From Neobacillus kokaensis (GTDB lineage: Bacteria > Bacillota > Bacilli > Bacillales > Cytobacillaceae): 42,835 bases of DNA. The stretch lies in assembly GCF_014656545.1 (NCBI RefSeq), contig NZ_BNDS01000036.1, forward strand, positions 1 to 42,835, in the 5' to 3' direction. The notes under the pieces were generated by a model, which was not told where the DNA came from, ran no database searches, and worked only from the letters and a program-made list of their open reading frames with translations. Positions 8,331 through 16,670 of the stretch are shown here, piece after piece. The translations under genes and the position numbers were made by a program. Numbering within the stretch: the first letter of the stretch is position 1; every line of letters starts with the position of its first letter.

Positions 8331-8681
8331 ATGGAACAAAGGATACAAGAGATACCATTAAATAAAATGCAGAATAATATTTCTTATGAAACACTAATTC
8401 AAACGAGGGAATTCAAAGAGCTGGTTCAAAAGAAAAAATCATTTATTCTTCCAACTACAATCTTTTTTCTGATCTTTTATTTTACATTACCTTTATTGGC
8501 TGCTTATACGAAATTATTGCATTCAGAAGTGGTTGGACCTATTACTGGTGTATGGATTTTTGCCGCCTTACAATTCTTACTTGTCTGGGTATGCGGTTTA
8601 ATTTACGTTAAGAAATCCGAAAAATATGATAATTTTGCCGAGGTTATATTACATAAATATAGAAAGGAACTGAGTGAATGA
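8331..8681 (+). CDS. DUF485 membrane protein (YwcB/YjcH-like)
   Basis: This 116-residue protein has two membrane helices (about residues 43-61 and 74-95) flanked by charged termini. The YETLIQTREFKELVQKKKSFI segment before the first helix is characteristic of DUF485 (PF04341). These proteins are nearly always encoded directly before a solute:sodium symporter of the ActP type, as here, with an ATGA overlap. Their precise role is unknown; partnership with the symporter is inferred from the pairing. A GGGGTGAG ribosome site precedes the ATG. Confidence 0.88.
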   Translation: MEQRIQEIPLNKMQNNISYETLIQTREFKELVQKKKSFILPTTIFFLIFYFTLPLLAAYTKLLHSEVVGPITGVWIFAALQFLLVWVCGLIYVKKSEKYDNFAEVILHKYRKELSE

Positions 8682-10231
8682 GTATTCTTTCGATTCTTTT
8701 ATTTGTAGGAATTATTACTTTAACACTAGCAATCACCTATTTTTCTTCAAAGAAGACTAAAAGCACCAGTGACTTTTATACAGCTGGAGGTGGACTTACC
8801 GCTACCCAGAATGGTTTAGCTATAGCCGGGGATTTTATGTCGGCCGCATCCTTTTTAGGAATAACTGGTGCGATTTCTTTAATTGGATTTGACGGATTTT
8901 ATATGAGTATTGGAAATCTATTAGGCTTTCTATTTTTACTTTACTTAATTGCAGAACCTATGCGCAATTTAGGAAAATATACATTGGCTGATATGATTAC
9001 CGCTCGTTTTAAATCCAATAAAGTTCGTGGTACGGCAGCAGCCAGCACATTAGTTATTTCAATCTTTTATATGATTGCCCAATTAGTCGGCGGCGGCGCC
9101 CTGATAAGTTTAATGCTGGGAATCGATTATTGGATAGCTGTTGTGATTGTAGGAGTCTTAATGACTGTCTATGTTATTTTTGGCGGGATGACCGCAACAA
9201 GCTGGGTTCAAATTATAAAGGCCGTACTTTTGCTTGGCGGCTCGCTTGTGTTAACCTTTTTAGTATTTGCCAAGTTTGACTTCAGCATTATTAAAATGTT
9301 CCAGCAAATTAAATCAGCTAGTCCATTTGGTGCAGAATTAGCGAATCCAGGTAACAAGTACAGTAATGGATTGGATATGATTTCTCTTAATATGGCACTT
9401 GTCCTTGGAGTTGCAGGACTGCCGCATTTGTTGATTCGCTTTTTCACTGTAAAGGATGCGGCAACAGCAAGAAAATCAGTGTATTATTCCACTTGGTTTA
9501 TCGGAGCATTTTTTCTAATGGTTGTCTTTTTAGGATTTGGAGCAACTGTTTTTGTCGGCTGGGACGAAATTATGGCTGCTAATCCTGCTGGGAATATGGC
9601 CGCGCCAATGTTAGCGCTTTCGATGGGCGGGGACTTCTTATTTGCCTTTATTTCGGCCGTTGCTTTTGCGACTATTCTAGCCGTTGTTTCGGCTCTTGTT
9701 TTAACGTCTGCGTCAGCATTCGCCCACGATATTTATGGACAAATTATTAAAAAAGGAAAGATTACAGAGAAACAACAAATGAAGGTAGCTCGTATTTCGT
9801 CTATCATTGTTGCCGTTGCTTCAATCCTTTTAGCATTAGTAGCTAAGAATTTAAATGTGGCGTTTTTGTCTGTGCTGGCTCTAGGGATTGCAGCAAGTGC
9901 TAACCTGCCTGTAATGTTATGTACAATTTATTGGAAACGCTTTAATTCGACAGGTGCTGTAACAGGAATGTTAGTGGGATTAATCAGTTCGGTTGTGCTT
10001 GTTTTGTTAAGCCCGAATGTCTGGAACCCAGAAGCAGGTAAAGCGATTTTAACAGGAGATCCTTTATTTCCATTAACAAACCCGACTATTTTTACAGTGC
10101 CGCTAGGTTTTATTGGCGCATTCTTAGGCACGGTCCTATCTTCTAAGAAGAAGGCTGAAACAGGATGCTTTGAAGAAGTATTATTTAAAACCAACACTGG
10201 ATTTGGAATCAGCACACCTAAAGAACATTAG
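8678..10231 (+). CDS. Cation:acetate-type symporter (SSF family, ActP/YwcA-like)
   Basis: This 517-residue transporter has about 13 membrane helices. The motifs KKTKSTSDFYTAGGGL near the N-terminus and GDFMSAASFLGITGAISLIGFDGF (residues about 50-73) are diagnostic of the acetate/monocarboxylate branch of the solute:sodium symporter family (PF00474). Likely cargo is acetate or another short monocarboxylate, driven by sodium or protons; this is inference from the subfamily. Start ATG overlaps the DUF485 stop. The gene is closed by the hairpin at 10256-10303. Confidence 0.9.
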   Translation: MSILSILLFVGIITLTLAITYFSSKKTKSTSDFYTAGGGLTATQNGLAIAGDFMSAASFLGITGAISLIGFDGFYMSIGNLLGFLFLLYLIAEPMRNLGKYTLADMITARFKSNKVRGTAAASTLVISIFYMIAQLVGGGALISLMLGIDYWIAVVIVGVLMTVYVIFGGMTATSWVQIIKAVLLLGGSLVLTFLVFAKFDFSIIKMFQQIKSASPFGAELANPGNKYSNGLDMISLNMALVLGVAGLPHLLIRFFTVKDAATARKSVYYSTWFIGAFFLMVVFLGFGATVFVGWDEIMAANPAGNMAAPMLALSMGGDFLFAFISAVAFATILAVVSALVLTSASAFAHDIYGQIIKKGKITEKQQMKVARISSIIVAVASILLALVAKNLNVAFLSVLALGIAASANLPVMLCTIYWKRFNSTGAVTGMLVGLISSVVLVLLSPNVWNPEAGKAILTGDPLFPLTNPTIFTVPLGFIGAFLGTVLSSKKKAETGCFEEVLFKTNTGFGISTPKEH

Positions 10232-10255
10232 AAAATTAATAAAATTAAGTTCCCC

Positions 10256-10303
10256 AATCCAAAGGTTTGTCCGGTATTTATACGGTGAGCCTTTGGATTT
10301 TGT
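10256..10303 (+). terminator. Terminator after the symporter operon
   Basis: AATCCAAAGG (10256-10265) pairs with CCTTTGGATT (10290-10299), with a small inner CCGTA/TACGG stem, followed by a T-rich tail. Confidence 0.85.
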
Positions 10304-10386
10304 TGTGAAGCGAGGTAAAGTTAGATAATTATAAGTGGTGTCGAGGAACGCCAGGCCGGTTAGGGCAGCTGTGAACTCAGTTACAA

Positions 10387-10395
10387 TGGTATAAT
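10387..10395 (+). promoter_or_regulatory. Extended -10 promoter of the regulator gene
   Basis: TGGTATAAT is an extended -10. No clear -35 is present. The regulator ATG lies about 85 bases downstream. Confidence 0.55.
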
Positions 10396-10481
10396 AGACT
10401 CGTTGGCAAAGGGAATGGATTTACTCAGAACCGGACGTTAGAATATTCTTATATAAGTTTCTAGAAAGTAGGAATGAAAGA

Positions 10482-11786
10482 ATGTATCGAATCGGCGTGG
10501 TTGGTCCAAGTGTGTCAGTAAATAGAATTCTTAAACTGGCAAAAGAAATTGAACAAGAAATGGAATTTAAACCTTACTCTTATTCAGAGGCAACAGAGGT
10601 AGAGAAAATTGTAGTAGAACATGATGAACAAGTTGATTTCTGGCTCTTTTCAGGGTATATCCCGTATATGGTTGCTAAAAAAACATTATCCTCAGATGAA
10701 AAAATGGTATATATATTCTCCACGGAATCCAGTACCTATAAGAGTTTCATGGAGCTGGTTTATTCTCAAGGGAGACTATTGGATCGAGTAAGCATCGACA
10801 TGATTCCAGCCACAAATGTAGCCGAAGGCGATAGCTTGCAGCAATTAAAAGAAACGGTAAAAGAGCTTTATGTGAAAACCTTTGATGCTGATATTGATTC
10901 CAGGGAATTGTTTACCTTCCATTATGATTTATGGAAACAAAAAAAGATTGATGGAGCTTTGACATGTTATCCAAGTGTGAACGAGGCTCTAAATAAAGCA
11001 GGTGTTCCTGCAAATTTGATGTCACCTACCCGTATAGAAATTTTTCAAACCATCAGGATCTTTTTCGAAAAGATAAAGACTTCTTACTATAAAGATACTC
11101 AGATTGGCGTTGAAAAAATCGAGGTAAAAGACTTTGATTCTATTAAAGAAAAAATGGAGAAAACCTATCAAATCCAGTATTTAGAGCTAAGGTTGAAGGA
11201 AACGCTGATCCAGCTTTGTGAGAAAATAGATGGCTCTCTCTTTGAGGAAGGAAATGGGCGATATACGATTTTTAGTTCCCGCGGTGCTATCGAACGGGAG
11301 ATTCAGACATTAAAAGATAAAGTCCACTACTTGTCGCTTGAAGCGAATACAACTGTTTCTGTAGGAATTGGTTTTGGAAAAACTGTATTAGCAGCAGAAA
11401 TAAATGCTCATCGTGCTCTGCAGCAGTCGAAGAAAAAAGAGGAACAAGGGATTGTTGTTATTGTTCAGGATGATGGAACGATCATTGAGTCAGCTGGACA
11501 GGACGAAGAACTGACTTATAGCTATCGGACAGATGATAAAGTTTTATTGGAGAAATTGAAGAAGGGAAACATCAGTGTCAAAACGTTTAAGAAAATTGAC
11601 GCTTTAATCCAAAAAATGGGCTGGCGTGATTTTACAACGAGGGATTTGTCGGTAAATCTTCAGATGGGTGAACGAAATGCCCAGCGGATTGTGGCTGAAT
11701 TATGTGATGCAGGCTTAGCAGAGAGTATTGGTGAAGAGTCGCAACACGATCGAGGAAGGCCAATTAAAATATATCGATTGAAATAA
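10482..11786 (+). CDS. Transcriptional regulator: PrpR-N-like sensor, degenerate GGDEF-like domain, winged helix
   Basis: I do not recognise a named orthologue of this 434-residue protein. Residues 1-190 (MYRIGVVGPSVSVNRILKLA onwards) look like a small-molecule-sensing domain of the PrpR-N/periplasmic-binding type. Residues about 225-335 resemble a nucleotide-cyclase fold: VSVGIGFGKTVLAAEINAHRAL sits where GGDEF proteins have SIGIA..A..A..AL, but no GGDEF signature is present. Residues about 365-434 form a winged helix-turn-helix (TTRDLSVNLQMGERNAQRIVAEL). It is followed by an MFS transporter, an M20 amidohydrolase and a glutaminase, so it probably senses a substrate or product of that pathway. 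ATG 10482 has only a weak AGTAGGA ribosome site. Confidence 0.7.
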   Translation: MYRIGVVGPSVSVNRILKLAKEIEQEMEFKPYSYSEATEVEKIVVEHDEQVDFWLFSGYIPYMVAKKTLSSDEKMVYIFSTESSTYKSFMELVYSQGRLLDRVSIDMIPATNVAEGDSLQQLKETVKELYVKTFDADIDSRELFTFHYDLWKQKKIDGALTCYPSVNEALNKAGVPANLMSPTRIEIFQTIRIFFEKIKTSYYKDTQIGVEKIEVKDFDSIKEKMEKTYQIQYLELRLKETLIQLCEKIDGSLFEEGNGRYTIFSSRGAIEREIQTLKDKVHYLSLEANTTVSVGIGFGKTVLAAEINAHRALQQSKKKEEQGIVVIVQDDGTIIESAGQDEELTYSYRTDDKVLLEKLKKGNISVKTFKKIDALIQKMGWRDFTTRDLSVNLQMGERNAQRIVAELCDAGLAESIGEESQHDRGRPIKIYRLK

Positions 11787-11815
11787 GCACTCCTATTTAA
11801 GGATGCTTATTTTTT
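11783..11815 (+). terminator. Terminator of the regulator gene
   Basis: ATAAGCA plus TCCT (11783-11794, one bulged C) pairs with AGGA plus TGCTTAT (11800-11810), followed by T5. The stem includes the regulator's stop codon. The following MFS operon therefore needs its own promoter. Confidence 0.85.
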
Positions 11816-11838
11816 ATGCGTTTGGAAAAAAAAAACTA

Positions 11839-11867
11839 TTGAATGGGGTCGGAATATTTCGTAAAAT
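11839..11867 (+). promoter_or_regulatory. Sigma-A promoter of the MFS/M20 operon
   Basis: TTGAAT (11839-11844), 17-base spacer, TAAAAT (11862-11867). It sits about 225 bases upstream of the MFS start codon, leaving a long untranslated leader in which I see no riboswitch. Confidence 0.55.
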
Positions 11868-11900
11868 AAAAACATAAAGCGAAAATTTCGTTAAATATTC
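11852..11900. promoter_or_regulatory. Putative operator with nested inverted repeats
   Basis: GAATATTT (11852-11859) lies between the -35 and -10 of the predicted promoter and is matched by AAATATTC (11893-11900) as an 8-bp inverted repeat. Between them CGAAA-A-TTTCG (11880-11890) is a perfect 11-base palindrome just downstream of the -10. The placement suits a repressor or ligand-responsive regulator; the neighbouring regulator (10482-11786) is the obvious candidate. Confidence 0.5.
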
Positions 11901-12090
11901 GCAAATGGATTCTGAAATCCCACGTGTTGTGATCCCTTAAGAATCAATACCCTAGACGTCACTGAAATGAAAGCACTTCCAATTTTATTCCAAAAATGTG
12001 GGGGGACATTCTTTAACAATCGAATCCGCATATAGTTTCATTTTATCGTCGAAAAATTATTTTATTTTTAAAAATAAGGAGCTGCATCAT

Positions 12091-13335
12091 ATGATATCAA
12101 AACGTACAAGAAATTGGATTCTAGCTTTACTTTTTCTAGGTTGGTCTTTAGGTAATCTAGATCGTTATATTATGAATTATGCCGTTTTGTCCATTACGGA
12201 AGACTTACATTTGAGTGCTTCCTCTACCGGACTCTTACTTAGCAGTTTTTTTGCCGGATATGCAATTATGCAAATGCCAGGAGGCTGGCTGGCAGACCGA
12301 TTTGGGCCTAGAAAAGTTCTACTTTCCGCCGTTATTCTATGGTCCATTTTTACAGGATTAACTGGTGCGGCGTGGTCCCTAGCCTCCATGGTGATGATTC
12401 GTTTCTTATTTGGTATCGGAGAGGGTGGCTTTCAGCCTGCCAGCTCGAAAATCATATCACTTACGTTTCCTAAAGAAGAACGTGCTCGAGCCATGTCGGT
12501 TATGCTGTCATCAAGCGGTATTATTGCACTTATTATCCCGATCGCATCTGCAGCGCTCCTTACGACGATAGGCTGGAGGACCACGTTTGTCATTATGGGG
12601 ATCTCCGGTGTTATTATTGCCGCTCTATACTGGTACTTCATTAAACTTCCACATAGTGGGTCAAAAGGGGGTATCACCCAAACTTCAGTTTCGGGCCAAA
12701 AGGGATTATTCAGTTCGTTGTTTAAAACACCGATGGTATGGAATTTGGTTGTTGCCTATTTTTGTATTTATGCCGTTAACTGGGGACTTGCAACATGGAT
12801 CCCAACCTATTTAGTTAAAACGCGTGGTCTCGATTTAATTTCACTTGGCTGGGTTCAGACGATTCCAGGTATCACCATGTTAGCAGGGATTTATTTAGGT
12901 GGTTATATCATTGATAAGATGCCAAAAGGATGGGAAAGATTGGCGGGAGGCTTTGCTTGCGCATGTATTGGAATATTGCTGTATTTAATGTTTACCGCTT
13001 CAAGTGTCACATCCTTTATTACGTATCAAACCATTGTTAATCTATTTATTGCCTTTGTCATTATTCTATTACCGGCAATCGTGCTTAAACAACTGCCGTC
13101 TTCTGTCACTGGAACGGCTATGGGAATAGCCAATACAGGCGGTCAATTGGCTGGTTTTATTACCCCAATGGCGATAGGTTTCATCGTTGATGCGTTTAAT
13201 GGTTCATTTCATGCTGCTTTTTGGATGTTAATTGGATTCGCCATTGTCTGTATTGGGGCACTATTAACCATAAGTGATAAAAAAGGGGATCTTCTTAAAC
13301 AAAACGAAGAAGAGGCTCTTGCATTAGAAGCCTGA
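12091..13335 (+). CDS. MFS transporter (ACS/organic anion symporter-like)
   Basis: This 414-residue protein has 12 predicted membrane helices in two bundles. The loop 2-3 signature GGWLADRFGPRKVLL and the start MISKRTRNWILALLFLGWSLGNLDRYIMNYA (quoted here only as family pattern: N-D-R-Y-in-helix-1) match the anion:cation symporter branch that carries sugar acids and carboxylates. The open frame reaches back to GTG 11998, but ATG 12091 is preceded by AAGGAG at 10 bases and gives the usual family N-terminus. It is followed 50 bases later by the M20 amidohydrolase, so it probably imports that enzyme's substrate. Confidence 0.88.
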   Translation: MISKRTRNWILALLFLGWSLGNLDRYIMNYAVLSITEDLHLSASSTGLLLSSFFAGYAIMQMPGGWLADRFGPRKVLLSAVILWSIFTGLTGAAWSLASMVMIRFLFGIGEGGFQPASSKIISLTFPKEERARAMSVMLSSSGIIALIIPIASAALLTTIGWRTTFVIMGISGVIIAALYWYFIKLPHSGSKGGITQTSVSGQKGLFSSLFKTPMVWNLVVAYFCIYAVNWGLATWIPTYLVKTRGLDLISLGWVQTIPGITMLAGIYLGGYIIDKMPKGWERLAGGFACACIGILLYLMFTASSVTSFITYQTIVNLFIAFVIILLPAIVLKQLPSSVTGTAMGIANTGGQLAGFITPMAIGFIVDAFNGSFHAAFWMLIGFAIVCIGALLTISDKKGDLLKQNEEEALALEA

Positions 13336-13385
13336 TCAATAAAGGGTATTAATGCTGGAAACACTTTTTATTGGAGGTCTTGTAA

Positions 13386-14813
13386 GTGAATTTACAAACA
13401 GTTATATCTAATCTTGTCGAAGAAAAAAGAGATAAGATTATCAAACTAAGTGATAGAATTTGGAATTGCCCAGAAATCTACTTCGAAGAACATCAATCAT
13501 CGGAATATTTATGTAAAGCGTTGAAAGCTGAAGGTTTTCAGGTTGAGCAAAATGTTGCCGGACTGCAAACAGGGTTTATTGGAACCTATGGAACTGGTAA
13601 ACCAATAATTGCTATTTTAGGAGAATTTGATGCTTTATCAGGCTTAAGTCAGAAAAAAGGCCTTGCCGAACATGCCCCGGTTGTTGCAGGCGGCCATGGG
13701 CATGGATGCGGTCATAACTTGCTAGGATCCGGGGCTTTTGCGGCTGTAGTTGCCGTTAAAGATTATATGGAGCAAACAGGTTTGAAGGGGACGGTACGTT
13801 ATTATGGCTGTCCGGCGGAAGAAGCGGGCTCTGGTAAAGCATTTATGGCACGTGCGGGATTGTTTGATGATGTTGATCTTGCGTTTTCCTGGCATCCTTC
13901 ATCAATACCTAGTATATGGAACGTCAGCACGCTTGCAAACTACTCTGCGACTTTCAAATTCAATGGGAAGAGTGCACATGCTGCCGCTGCTCCTCATTTA
14001 GGCCGCAGTGCTTTAGATGCGGTGGAATTGATGAACGTCGGTGTCAATTATTTACGAGAGCATATGATTCCGGAAGCGAGAGTGCATTATGCGATTACAG
14101 ATACAGGCGGTACTTCGCCGAATGTTGTACAATCCCATGCTGAAGTTGTCTATTTAATCCGCGCATCAAAAAAGCAGCAAGTAAAAGAATTATACGAACG
14201 TGTTTATGATATTGCAAGAGGTGCGGCCTTGATGACTGGAACAACGATGGAAGTTGAGTTTGAAGGGACTGCTTCGAATTTAATCCCGAATACAACATTA
14301 GCAGAGATGATGTACAAAAATTTAACTGCCGTCGGTGTTCCTTCTTATGATGAATTTGACCAGCATTTTGCTAAAGAAATCCGCGCCACTCTTTCCCAGG
14401 AAGACATTGATGCCGATTTGGCAGGGTTGGATAAAGAAACGGCAAAGAAATTAAAAGATAAAGCCATTGTAGACATCATTCCTGCACTCGGCGATGAGGC
14501 GGCATTATCAGGATCAACTGATGTTGGTGATGTTAGCTGGGTTGTTCCAACGATGCAATGTTTGACAACATGCTTTGCGCTTGGAACCCCCCTTCATACC
14601 TGGCAGGTAGTGTCGCAAGGTTCCATGCCAATCGCCCACAAAGGCATGCTGCAAGCGGGGAAAGTTATCGCTTGCACCGCAATTGAAGCGATGCAAAATC
14701 AAGATATCATTGAAAAAGCGAAGGCAGAATGGAAAGAACGCTTGGACGGGGAAGCATATGTTTCCCTCATTCCAAAAGATGTGGTCCCGCCTCGAAAAGA
14801 AGTCCACATATAA
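13386..14813 (+). CDS. M20D-family amidohydrolase (AbgB-like)
   Basis: This 475-residue metallopeptidase-like amidohydrolase is close in length to AbgB (p-aminobenzoyl-glutamate hydrolase subunit B). Metal ligands are readable: Cys108 and His110 in GHGHGCGHN, Glu145-Glu146 in CPAEEAGSGK, His170 in FSWHPSS and the late His in PLHTWQ. It probably hydrolyses an amide bond between an acyl or aryl group and an amino acid. The GTG start 13386 follows GGAGGT with 7 bases spacing. It lies between an MFS importer and a glutaminase, which points to a glutamine or glutamate conjugate as substrate; this is inference. No AbgA partner is present. Confidence 0.88.
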   Translation: MNLQTVISNLVEEKRDKIIKLSDRIWNCPEIYFEEHQSSEYLCKALKAEGFQVEQNVAGLQTGFIGTYGTGKPIIAILGEFDALSGLSQKKGLAEHAPVVAGGHGHGCGHNLLGSGAFAAVVAVKDYMEQTGLKGTVRYYGCPAEEAGSGKAFMARAGLFDDVDLAFSWHPSSIPSIWNVSTLANYSATFKFNGKSAHAAAAPHLGRSALDAVELMNVGVNYLREHMIPEARVHYAITDTGGTSPNVVQSHAEVVYLIRASKKQQVKELYERVYDIARGAALMTGTTMEVEFEGTASNLIPNTTLAEMMYKNLTAVGVPSYDEFDQHFAKEIRATLSQEDIDADLAGLDKETAKKLKDKAIVDIIPALGDEAALSGSTDVGDVSWVVPTMQCLTTCFALGTPLHTWQVVSQGSMPIAHKGMLQAGKVIACTAIEAMQNQDIIEKAKAEWKERLDGEAYVSLIPKDVVPPRKEVHI

Positions 14814-14822
14814 AATCGATTT

Positions 14823-14858
14823 ATGATGAGAATTTATTTAATTCTCATCATTTATTTT
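14823..14858 (+). terminator. Hairpin between M20 amidohydrolase and glutaminase
   Basis: ATGATGAGAATT (14823-14834) pairs perfectly with AATTCTCATCAT (14840-14851), followed by TTATTTTG. The T-run is interrupted, so partial read-through into glsA is plausible. Confidence 0.7.
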
Positions 14859-14884
14859 GCCTCTAAAGAAAGGAATGATGGAAT

Positions 14885-15883
14885 ATGGCTGTAGCAATCC
14901 CATTTGATCAAGATAAAACTTGCGAAAAACAAAGGGATATTGTCGATTTAGATAAATGGGTAGAGCACTATCGCTCCTATGCTGAAAAAGGTCAATGTGC
15001 TACCTATATACCAGCTTTAGAAAAGATAAATCCATCCCAATTAGGTGTTACGATGGTGGGACCTGATGGAAAGGTCTTAAAGTCTGGAGAGTGTGAAGTC
15101 GCTTTTACCTTACAAAGTATTTCGAAAGTCATTAGCTTTATAGCTGCCTGTTTAGATTTTGGAACTCCATATGTTCTAGATCGGGTAGATGTAGAACCTA
15201 CGGGAGACGCTTTTAATTCTATTATTCGTTTAGAAATGCATAAGCCGGGAAGACCATTTAATCCTATGATTAATGCGGGCGCCCTTACCGTGGCTTCTTT
15301 ACTTGGAGGAAGATCGTCCCTGGAAAAGATAGAATCGTTCTTATCTTTATTAGAAAAAATGATAGGAAAACGCCCGGCTATCAATGAGGAAGTGTTTCTG
15401 TCTGAATGGCAAACGGCCCATCGAAATCGGGCTTTGGCTTATTACTTAAAAGAAACTGGATTTCTGGAATCAACTGTTGAGGAATCTTTAGAGGTATATT
15501 TAAAGCAGTGTTCTATTGAAGTCAATACAGAAGATATAGCCATGATTGGATTAGTTCTTGCTTATGACGGATTCCATCCAATCCGAAAGGAACAGATTTT
15601 CTCCAAAGAAGTAGCCAGGTTAACAAAAGCATTGATGGTCACGTGTGGAATGTATAACGCTTCTGGTAAATTTGCAGCTAATATCGGTCTGCCGGCCAAA
15701 AGCGGAGTTTCTGGAGGAATCATGGCAGCCGTCCCAGCACGAGTTAGTGCTCACAATTCTCCCTTTCCACATGGATGCGGAATCGGACTTTATGGGCCGG
15801 CTATAGACGAATATGGTAATAGCGTAGCAGGGAGTATGCTGTTAAAACATATTGCAAGAGAATGGGATCTTAATATTTTCTGA
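14885..15883 (+). CDS. glsA: Glutaminase
   Basis: This 332-residue cytoplasmic glutaminase (beta-lactamase-like serine fold) hydrolyses L-glutamine to glutamate and ammonia. The catalytic S-x-x-K pair is Ser78/Lys81 in LQSISKV; other family blocks are NPMINAGALTV, MYNASGKFA and GLPAKSGVSGGI. The N-terminus is about 20 residues longer than the usual 310-residue enzymes, with GAAAGGAATGATGGA upstream of the ATG serving as ribosome site. Adjacent to the M20 amidohydrolase it could deamidate released glutamine. It is followed by a terminator. Confidence 0.93.
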   Translation: MAVAIPFDQDKTCEKQRDIVDLDKWVEHYRSYAEKGQCATYIPALEKINPSQLGVTMVGPDGKVLKSGECEVAFTLQSISKVISFIAACLDFGTPYVLDRVDVEPTGDAFNSIIRLEMHKPGRPFNPMINAGALTVASLLGGRSSLEKIESFLSLLEKMIGKRPAINEEVFLSEWQTAHRNRALAYYLKETGFLESTVEESLEVYLKQCSIEVNTEDIAMIGLVLAYDGFHPIRKEQIFSKEVARLTKALMVTCGMYNASGKFAANIGLPAKSGVSGGIMAAVPARVSAHNSPFPHGCGIGLYGPAIDEYGNSVAGSMLLKHIAREWDLNIF

Positions 15884-15957
15884 TGATATTATTTATGTAA
15901 ATTGAGGTAATTCTCTGATCAGAAATAGCAACACGGCATTTAGAAGAGAGACGATTA

Positions 15958-15987
15958 TAAAAAGAGCACAAAATTGTGTTCTTTTTT
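15958..15987 (+). terminator. Terminator of glsA
   Basis: AAAAGAGCACAA (15960-15971) pairs with TTGTGTTCTTTT (15974-15985, one G:T), continuing into a T-run. Confidence 0.85.
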
Positions 15988-16054
15988 GTACTTTTTTTCA
16001 GCAATAATGTTTGGAAGGAATTTGTAATAAATGATAAACAATAACAAAAACCTA

Positions 16055-16083
16055 TTGACATAAAAGTTTTTAGGTAGTAATAT
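16055..16083 (+). promoter_or_regulatory. Sigma-A promoter P1 of the quinone-resistance operon
   Basis: A consensus TTGACA (16055-16060), exactly 17 bases, then TAATAT (16078-16083). The first MhqR-like box begins at the very next base, so bound repressor would cover the transcription start. Confidence 0.85.
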
Positions 16084-16101
16084 TATCTTGAATTCGAGAT
16101 A
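16084..16101. promoter_or_regulatory. MhqR-like operator 1
   Basis: TATCTTGAATTCGAGATA is an 18-base inverted repeat (one mismatch) matching, from memory, the TATCTCGAA/TTCGAGATA operator of B. subtilis MhqR (YkvE), a MarR-type repressor released by quinones. It lies directly downstream of promoter P1. Confidence 0.8.
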
Positions 16102-16143
16102 AATGTTGTTTTATAAATAGCATAGAGAAGAAAATTAATTTTT

Positions 16144-16174
16144 TTGACATAATATCTTGAATTCGAGATAAAAT
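16144..16174 (+). promoter_or_regulatory. Second promoter with embedded MhqR-like operator 2
   Basis: A second TTGACA (16144-16149) is followed by the identical 18-base box at 16153-16170, which fills the spacer. The -10 is GATAAA (17-base spacer) or TAAAAT at 16169-16174 (19-base spacer). The repressor would block RNA polymerase binding here, whereas at P1 it covers the start site. Confidence 0.65.
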
Positions 16175-16195
16175 TACATTTAGGAGGATTTTATA

Positions 16196-16594
16196 ATGAT
16201 AAATCTTGGTTTATTATTCATTCGCTTGGTAATTGGTTTGCTTTTTGTGGGTCACGGGGCGCAAAAATTGTTTGGCTGGTTCGGTGGTTACGGATTAAAA
16301 GGTACAGGCGGCTGGTTTGAATCTATTGGCATAAAACCAGGAGTTATCATGGCGCTATTCGCAGGATTAGCGGAACTGATCGGCGGCATTTTGTTTGCTT
16401 TAGGACTCCTAACACCGCTTGCTGGAATTATGATTGCCGGAACCATGGTTATGGCGATTGCTAAGGTGCACGGTGTAAACGGATTATGGGCAACATCAAA
16501 TGGCTATGAATATAACTTAACCTTGCTTGCAGTTGCAATTGGAATAGCTTTAATCGGTCCTGGCCAATATGCTTTAGATGCCTTTTTATTCTAA
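16196..16594 (+). CDS. mhqP: DoxX-family membrane protein (MhqP-like)
   Basis: This 132-residue protein has four membrane helices of the DoxX type (PF07681). The start INLGLLFIRLVIGLLFVGHGAQKLFGWFGG and the later motif GLAELIGGILFALGLLTPLAG are the family signature. In B. subtilis mhqNOP the homologous MhqP accompanies a nitroreductase and a ring-cleavage dioxygenase and is induced by catechols and quinones; its biochemical role is unclear. AGGAGG lies 8 bases upstream of the ATG. The two MhqR-like boxes directly upstream and one directly downstream support membership of that regulon. Confidence 0.85.
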   Translation: MINLGLLFIRLVIGLLFVGHGAQKLFGWFGGYGLKGTGGWFESIGIKPGVIMALFAGLAELIGGILFALGLLTPLAGIMIAGTMVMAIAKVHGVNGLWATSNGYEYNLTLLAVAIGIALIGPGQYALDAFLF

Positions 16595-16596
16595 AA

Positions 16597-16614
16597 TATC
16601 TCGATCCCGAGATA
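16597..16614. promoter_or_regulatory. MhqR-like operator 3
   Basis: TATCTCGATCCCGAGATA, 18 bases, is a near-perfect inverted repeat starting 3 bases after the mhqP stop codon. A TATAAT at 16633-16638, with no clear -35 except inside the box, suggests an internal promoter for mhqO under the same control. Confidence 0.75.
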
Positions 16615-16670
16615 AATGCAATTAACCTTGAATATAATGGACAAATTAATATTAAGAAGGAGTGAGTGAG

